Source: Streptomyces subrutilus
GTDB taxonomy: Bacteria; Actinomycetota; Actinomycetes; Streptomycetales; Streptomycetaceae
Assembly (NCBI RefSeq): GCF_008704535.1
Contig: NZ_CP023701.1
Location: 4,466,501-4,530,500 of the forward strand
DNA: 64,000 bases
Direction of reading: 5' to 3'
Numbering within the stretch: position 1 is the first letter of the stretch; each line of letters starts with the position of its first letter. The notes beneath the pieces were generated by a model. The model had not been told where the DNA came from, did not search any database, and worked only from the letters and a program-made list of their open reading frames with translations. Of this stretch, positions 52,514 through 60,755 are shown piece after piece. A program made the translations under genes and the position numbers.

Positions 52514-53509
52514 ATGACGACAGGTCGGCTCGGGCAGCAGGCCGCGCCACCCAACGCCGCTTACTCGGGGCAGGTCGTGCATTTCCCGGACCCGGTCCGG
52601 GCCGCTCGGCATCCCCACGGCGTACGGATGGACGGCAACGGGCATCCGGACTTCTCCGCCTACGCGCGCGCGGCCGTGGAGATCGCCGAACCCCCCGAGG
52701 GCTTCGGCGTGGACGAACTGCGGCTGACGGACTACGTGTCCGCGAACGCGGCGATGCGCGCGGCCGGACACGAACTGTGGGACACGGTCGGCCCGGTGGC
52801 GACCCCGCACGGCTGGACCTGGCACCACGTGGCGGGCTCGCGGCGCATGGAGCTGGTCCCCGTCGAGGTGAAGGCGCTGCTGCGGCACCACGCGGGACTC
52901 GCGACGGCCCCGGTGGACCACGAGAAGCGCGGGACGCGGCCGCTGCAGGAGGCCCGCCCGGCGCACCTGGGACTGCCGAAGTCGGTGGTGTCGGTCGCCG
53001 AGGAGCAGGTGCAGGGCGTCGAGGAGGACCTCGGCTACCGGCTGCCGGAGGCGTACCGCTCGTTCCTGAAGGCGGCCGGCGGCTGCGCCCCGGTGGGCGC
53101 GGGGCTCGACGTCGACCTCGGTCTGCTGGTGGACCAGCCCTTCTTCACGGTGCGCGAGGAGGTGGCGGTCAACGACCTGGTGTACGTGAACAAGTGCCTG
53201 CGCGACCACCTGACGAAGGACTACCTGTGCGTGGCCTTCGTACAGGGCGGCCTGCTCGCGCTGAAGGTGCGGGGCGAGGGCAGCGGCTCCGTGTGGTTCT
53301 CCCCGTACGACGACGCGCGCGACCGGGACGGCTGGTCGGTGCAGGAGCGCGTGGAGCGGCTGTTGCTGCCGTGCGGCGGTGATTTCGACGCCTTTCTGGA
53401 ACGGCTGGCGGGCAATCCGCCGGAGCTGGAGACGGTGGCCGGTCTGATGGTGGACGGCGGTTTCGCGCGTTCGGTTCCGGTGGCGCGAGCCGGTTCGGAT
53501 GAGGGGTGA
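52514..53509 (+). CDS. WHH (HNH/Endo VII) nuclease fused to a SUKH domain
   Basis: 331 residues in one chain. The N-terminal part has GWTWHHVAGSRRMELVPVEV and LLRHHAG, that is Trp103-His104-His105 and His125-His126, the signature of WHH nucleases of the HNH/Endo VII superfamily. From about residue 160 an Smi1/Knr4 (SUKH-1) domain follows: VEEDLGYRLPEAYRSFLKAA, then LCVAFVQGGLLALKV and SVWFSPYDDARDRDGWSVQE. Toxin and immunity domains are normally separate genes. An AGGGGGC site precedes the ATG; TAGGCT at about 52471 may be the -10. The stop lies inside the start of the next gene. Confidence 0.75.
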   Translation: MTTGRLGQQAAPPNAAYSGQVVHFPDPVRAARHPHGVRMDGNGHPDFSAYARAAVEIAEPPEGFGVDELRLTDYVSANAAMRAAGHELWDTVGPVATPHGWTWHHVAGSRRMELVPVEVKALLRHHAGLATAPVDHEKRGTRPLQEARPAHLGLPKSVVSVAEEQVQGVEEDLGYRLPEAYRSFLKAAGGCAPVGAGLDVDLGLLVDQPFFTVREEVAVNDLVYVNKCLRDHLTKDYLCVAFVQGGLLALKVRGEGSGSVWFSPYDDARDRDGWSVQERVERLLLPCGGDFDAFLERLAGNPPELETVAGLMVDGGFARSVPVARAGSDEG

Positions 53510-55976
53510 CGGCGCGGTGGTGACGTTTGCGCAGGCGCAGGAGCGCGCCGAGGAGTGGATCAACGGCGAGGTGCCCGCGTACCAGCACCGCGAGGTGCGC
53601 GTACGGGAGTTCGGGCTCGGGTTCGTGGTGTGGGCGGAGGACCGGGCGGCCGGTCCGGTGTCCGGAGGTGGCCGCCAGCGGCTGGTCATCGCGCGCGACA
53701 GCGGGGAGGTGACGCTGTGGCCCGGGCTGCCGGTGGGTGAGGTGATCCGCCGGTACGAGGAGGAGTACGGGGCCGCTGCCGCGTCCGCGGCCTCGGAGGC
53801 TTCGGTGCCGCCGCCGCGGATCGACTCGGAGCAGACCTCGTTCATGCTGAGCCCCCCGGAGTGGCTCCAGGAGGCGGCGGACCGGGCGGGCATTCCGGGC
53901 GGCGACTCCGGGAGCGCCGGGAGTTCCGGCGGCTCCGGGAGCTCCCAGGGGTCCGCTTCCTCCTCTGCCCCCTCTTCCTCTTTCTCTTCTGCCTCCCCTG
54001 CTGCTCCGGAGCCGGCGGACCCGACCCCGGCGGCGCCCTCCGACGCCCCGCCGGGGTCGGCGGACGCGGTGCCGTTGCGGCGCGGCGGAGAGGTCCCGTA
54101 CGAGCCGACCGCCAACGACGGGGTGCCGGCCCGGGTGCCGTCCGGGGCCACGCCGTGGGCCGGGACCGACGTCAACCCCGGCGCGGACGACGCGTCCGTG
54201 GCGCTGCCGGCGACCGTGTTCGCACCCCCGCTCTCCGGGTCGGACCAGGACGACGCGCCCGCGTCGGGCGTGGCCCCCGAGGCGCGGACCACGCTGATGC
54301 CGGGCGGCAGCCGGCTCCCGAGCACGGCCGTCGGGCCGGCCCTCGGATCGGACGCGGGCTCCATCGCCGACGCGCCGACCAGCAAGGCCCAGCTGTCCCG
54401 GCCCGGTTCGCGCGGGCCGGGGCAGCCGCCCGCGGCCCCCGGCGCGCCCGGTGCACCGGGCGGCGGGCAGGACCACGCGGCGACCGTGCTCGCGGGGCCC
54501 GGAGTACCGAGGCCGCCCGCCCCGCCCGGGGTGCCCGGCGAGGGCGCGCACCACGCGGCGACGATGCTCGCGGGGCCCGGGGTTCCGCAGCCGCCCGGTC
54601 CGCCGGGGACGCCCGGTGCGCCCGGTGCGTCCGGCGGCAGCGACGGGCGGGGCGGCGGGCTCGACCACGCCGCGACGATGCTCGCCGGACCGGGAGGGCC
54701 GCAGCCGCCCGGTCCGCCCGGCGCACCCGGGCGGCCGCCCGCCCCGCCCGGGGTGCCCGGCGGGGGCGCGCACCACGCGGCGACGATGCTCGCGGGGCCC
54801 GGGGTTCCGCAGCCGCCCGGTCCGCCGGGGACGCCCGGTGCGTCCGGTGCGTCCGGTGCGCGGGGCGGTCACGGCGGGTCCGGCGGCGGGCTCGACCATG
54901 CCGCCACCATGCTGGCCGGCCCGGCCGCGGGACAGCCGCCGGCCCCGCCCGGACCGCCGCCCGGCGGACCGGGCGCGCAGCCTCCGGCGCCGGGCGGGGT
55001 GCCCACGGTCGGCCCCGGCTACCAGGCCGTGCTCCGCTACCGCGCGCCCGACGGCTCCGAGCAGCAGCTCATCCGCCGCTCGGCGCCCGGTACCCCGCAC
55101 CCCGAGTGGCAGATCCTGTACGAGCTGCGCGCCATGAACGTGCCGCCGCAGCAGGTGCTGGAGCTGCACACGGAGCTGGAGTCCTGCGAGCTGCCCGGCG
55201 GGTACTGCGCCCGGATGATCCGGGAGACGTGGCCGCAGGTGCGGATCACCAGCGTGGCCCCGTACGGCAAGGACCACGCGGGTCGCCAGCAGGGCGTGCG
55301 GCACCTGCTCACCCACCAGGGCGAGCTGCACCAGGTGGCGGACGGTCCGGCGCGCCCCGCGCCGGTGCGGGCGCCGCTGCCGCAGGTTCCGCTCCAGCCG
55401 GCGATCCCGCTGGAGGCCATCGCGCAGGAGCTGGTGGGGGCGTTCGGCCCGCAGGGCGTGTTCCGCTTCGACCAGCGCGCGGTGTCCCGGCAGGGCGTGC
55501 CGGACATCGTGGCGCAGACGCTGGTGTGGGCGGGCGTGCCGGTCGACTTCGGGCCGTTCTTCTGGGGGCAGGCGGTGCCGGGCCAGCCGGTGCCCACGCT
55601 GGCCGAGCTGGCCGCGCAGCGGCAGGTGCAGCCGGCGCCGGACGCGGGCTCGTACCTGGTGGTCGGCAGCGACTTCGGCAAGGCGCTGTGCGTGCAGTAC
55701 GGCACCGCGCACATCGTCGCGGTGCCGGTGGAGGCCGGGCCGGGCGGTGGCCCGGTGCCGCCGCAGTTCGTGAATTCGAGCCTGCCGCAGTTCGTCCGCT
55801 CCCTCGCGATGCTGGGGCACATGTGGCGGCTGCGGCAGCACCTGACGCCGGAGCAGGCGGGCCGCTGGACCGTCGATTTCCAGGCGAATCTGGCGGGGCT
55901 CGACAGCGCGGCGCTGGCCTCGCCGGAGAGCTGGTGGTCGGTGCTGCTGGAGCAGATGTGGGACGGACTGCTCTGA
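53499..55976 (+). CDS. Imm35/YrhB-like, XOO_2897-type deaminase and SUKH-4 multidomain protein
   Basis: 825 residues. (1) About 1-95: TFAQAQERAEEWINGEVPAY and GEVTLWPGLPVGEVIRRYEE, like Imm35/YrhB proteins. (2) About 100-500: Pro/Gly/Ala/Ser linker with five HAATMLAGP-type repeats. (3) About 505-605: HPEWQILYELRAMNVPPQQV and HTELESCELPGGYC (His557, Glu559, Cys563, Cys570), the XOO_2897-like deaminase pattern. (4) About 630-825: VGAFGPQGVFRFDQRAVSRQ, GSYLVVGSDFGKALCVQYGT and FVRSLAMLGHMW, the SUKH-4 pattern. No signal peptide or TM helix. It overlaps the WHH-SUKH gene by 11 bp; a GTG at 53520 is an alternative start. Whether the deaminase is active, and self-inhibited by SUKH-4, is unknown. 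Confidence 0.72.
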   Translation: MRGDGAVVTFAQAQERAEEWINGEVPAYQHREVRVREFGLGFVVWAEDRAAGPVSGGGRQRLVIARDSGEVTLWPGLPVGEVIRRYEEEYGAAAASAASEASVPPPRIDSEQTSFMLSPPEWLQEAADRAGIPGGDSGSAGSSGGSGSSQGSASSSAPSSSFSSASPAAPEPADPTPAAPSDAPPGSADAVPLRRGGEVPYEPTANDGVPARVPSGATPWAGTDVNPGADDASVALPATVFAPPLSGSDQDDAPASGVAPEARTTLMPGGSRLPSTAVGPALGSDAGSIADAPTSKAQLSRPGSRGPGQPPAAPGAPGAPGGGQDHAATVLAGPGVPRPPAPPGVPGEGAHHAATMLAGPGVPQPPGPPGTPGAPGASGGSDGRGGGLDHAATMLAGPGGPQPPGPPGAPGRPPAPPGVPGGGAHHAATMLAGPGVPQPPGPPGTPGASGASGARGGHGGSGGGLDHAATMLAGPAAGQPPAPPGPPPGGPGAQPPAPGGVPTVGPGYQAVLRYRAPDGSEQQLIRRSAPGTPHPEWQILYELRAMNVPPQQVLELHTELESCELPGGYCARMIRETWPQVRITSVAPYGKDHAGRQQGVRHLLTHQGELHQVADGPARPAPVRAPLPQVPLQPAIPLEAIAQELVGAFGPQGVFRFDQRAVSRQGVPDIVAQTLVWAGVPVDFGPFFWGQAVPGQPVPTLAELAAQRQVQPAPDAGSYLVVGSDFGKALCVQYGTAHIVAVPVEAGPGGGPVPPQFVNSSLPQFVRSLAMLGHMWRLRQHLTPEQAGRWTVDFQANLAGLDSAALASPESWWSVLLEQMWDGLL
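54517..54849. repeat. Two near-identical direct repeats of about 110 bp inside the 825-residue gene
   Basis: The segment around 54517-54627 recurs at 54739-54849 with a 222-bp offset and only a few differences. Both encode PPAPPGVPG, HHAATMLAGPGVPQPPGPPG and TPGA. The offset is a multiple of three, so recombination between them would delete or duplicate 74 residues in frame. Confidence 0.85.
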
Positions 55977-56004
55977 TCGGACACCGAACGGTGATCGCTT
56001 GACT

Positions 56005-56043
56005 GGCCGGGCCGAGACCCTCGCTCGGGGCCCCGGCCCGGCC
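56005..56043 (+). terminator. Hairpin after the toxin/immunity-type cluster
   Basis: GGCCGGGCC (56005-56013) pairs with GGCCCGGCC (56035-56043), with further partial pairing inside the 21-nt loop. Confidence 0.7.
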
Positions 56044-56109
56044 ATTCGGGCTTCTGCTGGCAAATGACGCATCCTTGACCGGAACCCCCGCGAGAGAGGC
56101 GCTTCCAGG

Positions 56110-56976
56110 ATGAGTGGACCCATGGCGACGGTGCGCGGCCGCGGCTACCGCACGGACGAGGTCGACCGGTATCTCGCCCGGCTCACCGCCGGCCGCGACG
56201 AGGCCTGGGAGCGGGTGGCGCGGCTGACGGCGCTGGCCGAGGAGATGGAGGCGGAGGCGGCGCGGCTCCGGGAGGCGGTGTCCGCGCTGGCCCCGCAGAC
56301 GTACGACGAGCTGAGCGAACGGGCCCGGCGGATCCTGCTGCTGGCGCAGGAGGAGTCGCGGGAGCTGCGCTCGGACGCGCGGGAGGCCGCGGCCGAGGCG
56401 CTGGCCGCCGCGCAGGCGCACGCCGAGCGGGTGGCGGAGCTGGCCCGGCACGACGCGGAGTCGGTGCGCGAGCAGACCGAGGTACGGGCCCGGCAGGGCC
56501 TGCTGCGGGCGCAGCGGGAGGCCGACGGCGCCCGGGCGGAGGCGCGGGAGGACGCGGAGGCGTGGCGGTCGCAGGCGCAGGCGGCGCTGGCGGAGGCGCA
56601 CCGGCGGTCGCAGGCGCTGCTGGCGGAGCGCGAGCAGGAGCAGACGGACCGCTGGGACGCGTCGGAGCGGGAGCTCGCGGCGCGGGAGGCGGAGCAGGAC
56701 GCGCGCCACGCGGAGGCCGAACGGCACGCCGAGGCCCGGCTGTCGGAGGCGCGTCGGCTGTTCGCCGAGACGGAGGAGTCGGCGCGGCACGGCCAGGAGG
56801 ACGCGGAGGCCGCGGCCGCCGAGGTGATCGCCGGAGCCAGGGTGCTGGAGGAGCGGGTGGGGCGGGAGACGGACCGCATCCTGCGCGAGCACGAGGAGTC
56901 GCAGGAGGAGATGCGGGCGCACATGAACCACGTCCGCTCCAGCCTGGCCGCCCTGACGGGCCGCGCCCCGGCGTAG
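56110..56976 (+). CDS. DivIVA-like coiled-coil protein
   Basis: 288 residues. The N-terminus ATVRGRGYRTDEVDRYLARL is a DivIVA-type membrane-targeting motif, and almost all the rest is a charged Ala/Glu/Arg coiled coil with no membrane segment. Related Streptomyces proteins (DivIVA, Scy, FilP) organise polar growth and cytoskeletal structures; such proteins are often misnamed 'cellulose-binding'. Which of these it resembles most cannot be settled by eye. It stands alone, with GAGAGAGGCG upstream of the ATG. Confidence 0.75.
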   Translation: MSGPMATVRGRGYRTDEVDRYLARLTAGRDEAWERVARLTALAEEMEAEAARLREAVSALAPQTYDELSERARRILLLAQEESRELRSDAREAAAEALAAAQAHAERVAELARHDAESVREQTEVRARQGLLRAQREADGARAEAREDAEAWRSQAQAALAEAHRRSQALLAEREQEQTDRWDASERELAAREAEQDARHAEAERHAEARLSEARRLFAETEESARHGQEDAEAAAAEVIAGARVLEERVGRETDRILREHEESQEEMRAHMNHVRSSLAALTGRAPA

Positions 56977-57054
56977 CGCGCGGGCCCGGCCCGGTCGGGA
57001 GGGGACGGCTCCCGGTCGGCGGGTCCGGCGGCGGGCCGGGGCCGCGGGCCGGGG

Positions 57055-57879
57055 TCAGAGGCCGGCGGACTCGTAGTGGTACGGGTCGCTGCGCAGCCCT
57101 CGGGTGGTGACCACCACCGTGAACGGGGGCGTCGCGCTGTCCGGGAGGGGTGCGGTCAGGGTGCCGGTCGCGGGGTCCGGGACGGCCGGGACGGCGGTGT
57201 CGTCCACGGTGACGCGGGCGGTGTCGGCGGTGAGGCCGCCGCCCTCGACCGTGAGCCGGTCGCCCCGGACGCTGACGTCGGTGATGACCGGGTTGGCTCG
57301 GGTGGCCACCTTGTTGAGCAGGTACGCGCCGGCGGGGGCGCCGGTCAGGGCCCAGATCTCGGTGGGCAGGGGCGGCAGGCCGGCGCCGACGTCGGAGAGG
57401 AAGAAGAGCACCACGTAGAGCAGGGTGACGGCGCTGAGCGCGACGTACTGGAGGTCGACGAGGTCGGTGCGCCCGCTGTCGTTCGCGATGAGCTCCCGCA
57501 GCGGCCGCCGTCCCGACGGGGTGGGCTTGGGGGCCGGTTTGGCCAGGGTGCCCCTCTCCAGGCGCGCGCCGACGACGGCCTTGGCCCCGATCAGGGCCGC
57601 GTACGGGCCGCCGAGCAGCGGCAGGTACACCGTCGTCAGGGGGGAGAGGGGGCCGTGCTCGCCCTCGAACCAGGCGGCGCCGCCGCCCGCGGTGAGGCCG
57701 TAGCCGAGGGTGGCGAGCAGCAGCCAGACCAGGACCACCGTCCAGGCGAGGGCCAGGGTCGTGGAGGTGGAGAGCCGGCCGTCGCGGCCGGTGACGAAGG
57801 CGGGACGGCGGCGGAGCCGGAGGGCGAGCGGTCCGGCCAGTGCGGCCAGCAGGGCCAGCGCGAAGAGTGCGGAAGTCAT
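57055..57879 (-). CDS. Membrane protein with C-terminal Ig-like (IPT-type) domain
   Basis: 274 residues. About four TM helices (SALFALALLAALAGPLALRL, TLALAWTVVLVWLLLATLGY, TTVYLPLLGGPYAALIGAKA, YVALSAVTLLYVVLFFL) occupy the first 190 residues. A soluble C-terminal part of about 80 residues resembles an IPT/TIG fold (NPVITDVSVRGDRLTVEGGG). I do not recognise a characterised homologue. It is convergent with the coiled-coil gene, and the MFS gene lies upstream on the same strand. Confidence 0.75.
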   Translation of the reverse strand: MTSALFALALLAALAGPLALRLRRRPAFVTGRDGRLSTSTTLALAWTVVLVWLLLATLGYGLTAGGGAAWFEGEHGPLSPLTTVYLPLLGGPYAALIGAKAVVGARLERGTLAKPAPKPTPSGRRPLRELIANDSGRTDLVDLQYVALSAVTLLYVVLFFLSDVGAGLPPLPTEIWALTGAPAGAYLLNKVATRANPVITDVSVRGDRLTVEGGGLTADTARVTVDDTAVPAVPDPATGTLTAPLPDSATPPFTVVVTTRGLRSDPYHYESAGL

Positions 57880-57942
57880 GTCGTCCCCCCGGAACGGTCG
57901 TGGTCGGCACGAGGGTCACCCACCGGGCCGGTCCATGACAAG

Positions 57943-59619
57943 TCAGTCCTCGCGCTGCTCCGGCAGGACGGGGAAGGTGCGCGGAGCGAGCAGCAGCAGG
58001 ATCAGCAGCGCGACCAGACAGGCCGCGGCCGCCCCGAGGAAGATGTGGTCGACGGCGGCGGCCACGGCCGCGCGCAGGTGGTCGGCGGCGGCCGGCGGCA
58101 GCAGCCCCGGCCGGTCCAGGGCCTTCGACACGTCGTCCAGGCCGTCCGGCAGCCCGGGGACGCCGGCCAGCCGGTCGGCGAGGGTGGCGTTGGCGACGGC
58201 CGCGAGCAGGGCCGCTCCCACGCTCTGGCCGACCTGGCGGCAGAAGAGCACGGAGGCCGTGGTGGTGCCCCGTTCCGCCCAGCCGACGGTGGACTGCACG
58301 CCGATGATGAGCGGGAGTTGGAAGAGGCCGAGCGCGCCGCCCAGCAGCAGCATGACCAGCGCGGGCTGCCACGGCCGAGCGGGGTGCGGGAGCAGGGTGA
58401 AGGCGTAGAGGATCGCGGCGGCGAGGGAGATGCCGACCACGGCGGTGTCGCGGAAGCCGATGCGCCGGTAGAGGTGCTGGCTGAGGGCGGCGGACAGCGG
58501 CCAGCTGAGGGTCATCACGGACATGACGAACCCGGCGCCGATCGGACCGAGTCCCAGCACGGCCTGGGCGTACGTCGGCATGAACACCATCGGGGCCACG
58601 GTCAGCAGCCCGAACACCCCCATGGCCAGGTTGACGGCGGCGAGCGTGCGCCGGCGCCACACCCAGCCGGGCAGGACGGGCTCCGCCGCCCGCCGCTCCA
58701 CCCGTACCACCACGGCGGCCAGGACGGCGCTCGCCGCCAGCAGTCCCAGGGAGGGCGCCGACAGCCAGGGCCAGGACACCCCGCCCTGGACGAGCGCGAA
58801 GAGCAGCACCCCGCCGCAGGCGAACACGGCCAGTGCCCCGGCCCAGTCGACCGGCCCGCGGCCGCCGCGGGACCGTACGGGCTCGACCAGGTGCCGGCCG
58901 ACCATCCACCGGGCGAGGGCGGCGAGCGGGAGGTTGATCAGGAAGATCCAGCGCCAGTGCGCGTACGCGGCGAGCAGGCCGCCGAGCACGGGGCCGGCCA
59001 CGGAGGAGGCGGCCCACACGCCGGACATGCGGGCCTGGATCCTGGGCCGGTCCTTGAGCGGGTAGAGGTCGGCGGCCAGGGTCTGGACCGTGCTCTGGAG
59101 GGCGCCGCCGCCCAGCCCCTGGACGATCCGGAAGGCGATGAGGGCGGCCATGTTCCAGGCGGCCGCGCACAGCAGGGAGCCGACGAGGAAGAGGGCTATC
59201 CCGAACAGGAGCACCGGCTTGCGGCCGAGGGTGTCGGAGAGCTTCCCGTAGACGGGCAGGGTGACGGTGACGGCCAGCAGGTAGCCGGAGAAGAGCCAGG
59301 AGAACACCGAGAAGCCGCCGAGGTCGCCCACGATCTGCGGGACGGCGGTGGCCACGATGGTGCTGTCCAGGGCGACGAGGGCCATGCAGAGCATGAGGGC
59401 GGCGACCACGGCCGTCGCCGGCCGCCCCGAACCCGCGCCCCCGACACCGCCGTTGGCCCGCACGCCACCCGCGTCCCCGACTCCGCTCGCGTCCCCGACT
59501 CCGCTCGCGTCCCCGGCACCGCCCGCGCCGCCGGTGGTACCCGCGCCCGCGGCGGACCGGGCGGCCGGGTCCGCACCCGTGTCCTCGGCTGAGCCCACCG
59601 GGATTCCTTCCCCTTGCAC
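57943..59619 (-). CDS. MFS drug exporter, DHA2 (EmrB/QacA) family
   Basis: 558 residues with about 14 TM helices. Family motifs: LVALDSTIVATAVPQIVGDL in TM1, LPVYGKLSDTLGRKPVLLFG in loop 2-3, GLGGGALQSTVQTLAADLYP, and the antiporter motif GVWAASSVAGPVLGGLLAAY in TM5. It exports toxic compounds in exchange for protons. The N-terminal 65 residues are Gly/Ala-rich with an 18-bp DNA repeat encoding GVGDAS (59471-59506), so the functional start may be later. A perfect dyad lies about 57 bp upstream. Confidence 0.9.
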   Translation of the reverse strand: MQGEGIPVGSAEDTGADPAARSAAGAGTTGGAGGAGDASGVGDASGVGDAGGVRANGGVGGAGSGRPATAVVAALMLCMALVALDSTIVATAVPQIVGDLGGFSVFSWLFSGYLLAVTVTLPVYGKLSDTLGRKPVLLFGIALFLVGSLLCAAAWNMAALIAFRIVQGLGGGALQSTVQTLAADLYPLKDRPRIQARMSGVWAASSVAGPVLGGLLAAYAHWRWIFLINLPLAALARWMVGRHLVEPVRSRGGRGPVDWAGALAVFACGGVLLFALVQGGVSWPWLSAPSLGLLAASAVLAAVVVRVERRAAEPVLPGWVWRRRTLAAVNLAMGVFGLLTVAPMVFMPTYAQAVLGLGPIGAGFVMSVMTLSWPLSAALSQHLYRRIGFRDTAVVGISLAAAILYAFTLLPHPARPWQPALVMLLLGGALGLFQLPLIIGVQSTVGWAERGTTTASVLFCRQVGQSVGAALLAAVANATLADRLAGVPGLPDGLDDVSKALDRPGLLPPAAADHLRAAVAAAVDHIFLGAAAACLVALLILLLLAPRTFPVLPEQRED

Positions 59620-59675
59620 GTAACCGCGGGGAACACCTTCTCACCGGGCCGTGCCGGGCGGTAACCCCCAGATCC

Positions 59676-59695
59676 GGTCCACCGAAGGGTGGACC
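59676..59695. promoter_or_regulatory. Perfect 8-bp inverted repeat upstream of the MFS gene
   Basis: GGTCCACC and GGTGGACC are separated by GAAG. Its place, about 57 bp before the MFS start codon, suits a repressor operator. No regulator gene adjoins it. Confidence 0.45.
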
Positions 59696-59885
59696 ACCCC
59701 TAGGGGCCGCTCCACAGAACGGACCGGGGGTCTTTCGTCCGGGCGGATGAGGCCCGGGGCCCCGCAGCGCCCTTGACTGGCCCCACGGGCCGGGAAGGCC
59801 GGGGGTGGGGTTAACCCCCGGGCCGATACGGCGAAGGGCACCAGCGCGCAGCGCCCCGGTCCGCAACAGACTTCAGCACGACGAC

Positions 59886-59925
<40 letters not shown>

Positions 59926-59966
59926 ACGGCGACGACGCACGCGGCCACCCGAACAAGGAGAACACC

Positions 59967-60755
59967 GTGACAACGGCTATGACCGAAACCAGGCAGGGGG
60001 GCACTGGAGGGCATGGCGCCGTCGCGGCCCGGGCGCGCAAGGTCGTCAAGGCCTACGGCGCGGGCGAGACGCGCGTCGTCGCCCTCGACGACGTGGACGT
60101 GGACATCCACCGCGGGCAGTTCACCGCCATCATGGGCCCGTCCGGCTCCGGCAAGTCCACGCTGATGCACTGCCTCGCCGGCCTGGACACCGTGACCAGC
60201 GGTCGCATCCACCTCGACGAGACCGAGATCACGGGTCTGAAGGACAAGAAGCTCACCCGGCTGCGCCGCGACCGCATCGGCTTCATCTTCCAGGCGTTCA
60301 ACCTGCTGCCCACGCTGAACGCCCTGGAGAACATCACCCTCCCCATGGACATCGCGGGCCGCGCGCCCGACGCGCAGTGGCTGAACCGCGTCGTGGAGAC
60401 CGTCGGCCTCGCCGGCCGGCTGAAGCACCGCCCCACCGAGCTCTCCGGCGGCCAGCAGCAGCGCGTGGCCGTGGCCCGCGCGCTCGCCGCCCGGCCGCAG
60501 ATCATCTTCGGGGACGAGCCCACCGGCAACCTCGACTCCCGGGCCGGCGCCGAGGTCCTCGGCTTCCTGCGCCGCTCCGTGGACGAACTCGGCCAGACCA
60601 TCGTCATGGTCACGCACGACCCGGTGGCCGCCTCCTACGCGGACCGCGTCATCTTCCTGGCCGACGGCCGGATCGTCGACGAGATGTACGGCCCCACCGC
60701 CGAGCAGGTCCTGGACCGTATGAAGGACTTCGACGCACGCGGGCGGACCTCATGA
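59967..60755 (+). CDS. MacB/LolD-type ABC transporter ATPase
   Basis: 262 residues. Walker A GPSGSGKST, Q-loop FIFQAFNLLPTLNALENITL, signature LSGGQQQRVAVARAL, Walker B IIFGDEPTGNLDSR and switch MVTHDP are present, with the Q-loop context typical of the MacB/FtsE/LolD group. It powers the FtsX-type permease encoded immediately after (ATGA overlap). GTG is chosen over the ATG at 59979 because AAGGAG lies 6 nt upstream of it. Confidence 0.93.
   Translation: MTTAMTETRQGGTGGHGAVAARARKVVKAYGAGETRVVALDDVDVDIHRGQFTAIMGPSGSGKSTLMHCLAGLDTVTSGRIHLDETEITGLKDKKLTRLRRDRIGFIFQAFNLLPTLNALENITLPMDIAGRAPDAQWLNRVVETVGLAGRLKHRPTELSGGQQQRVAVARALAARPQIIFGDEPTGNLDSRAGAEVLGFLRRSVDELGQTIVMVTHDPVAASYADRVIFLADGRIVDEMYGPTAEQVLDRMKDFDARGRTS

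Noticed and set aside
50935..55976. Type VII, RHS or CDI secreted toxin operon
   Set aside because: No WXG100, EccC-like, RHS-repeat, filamentous haemagglutinin or pre-toxin segments are present, and none of the four proteins has a signal peptide or TM helix.
50935..55976. Recent horizontal island
   Set aside because: Base composition and codon use look like the flanks, there is no integrase, direct-repeat boundary or disrupted tRNA; tRNA-Gln at 49295-49366 is intact and separated by a kinase gene.
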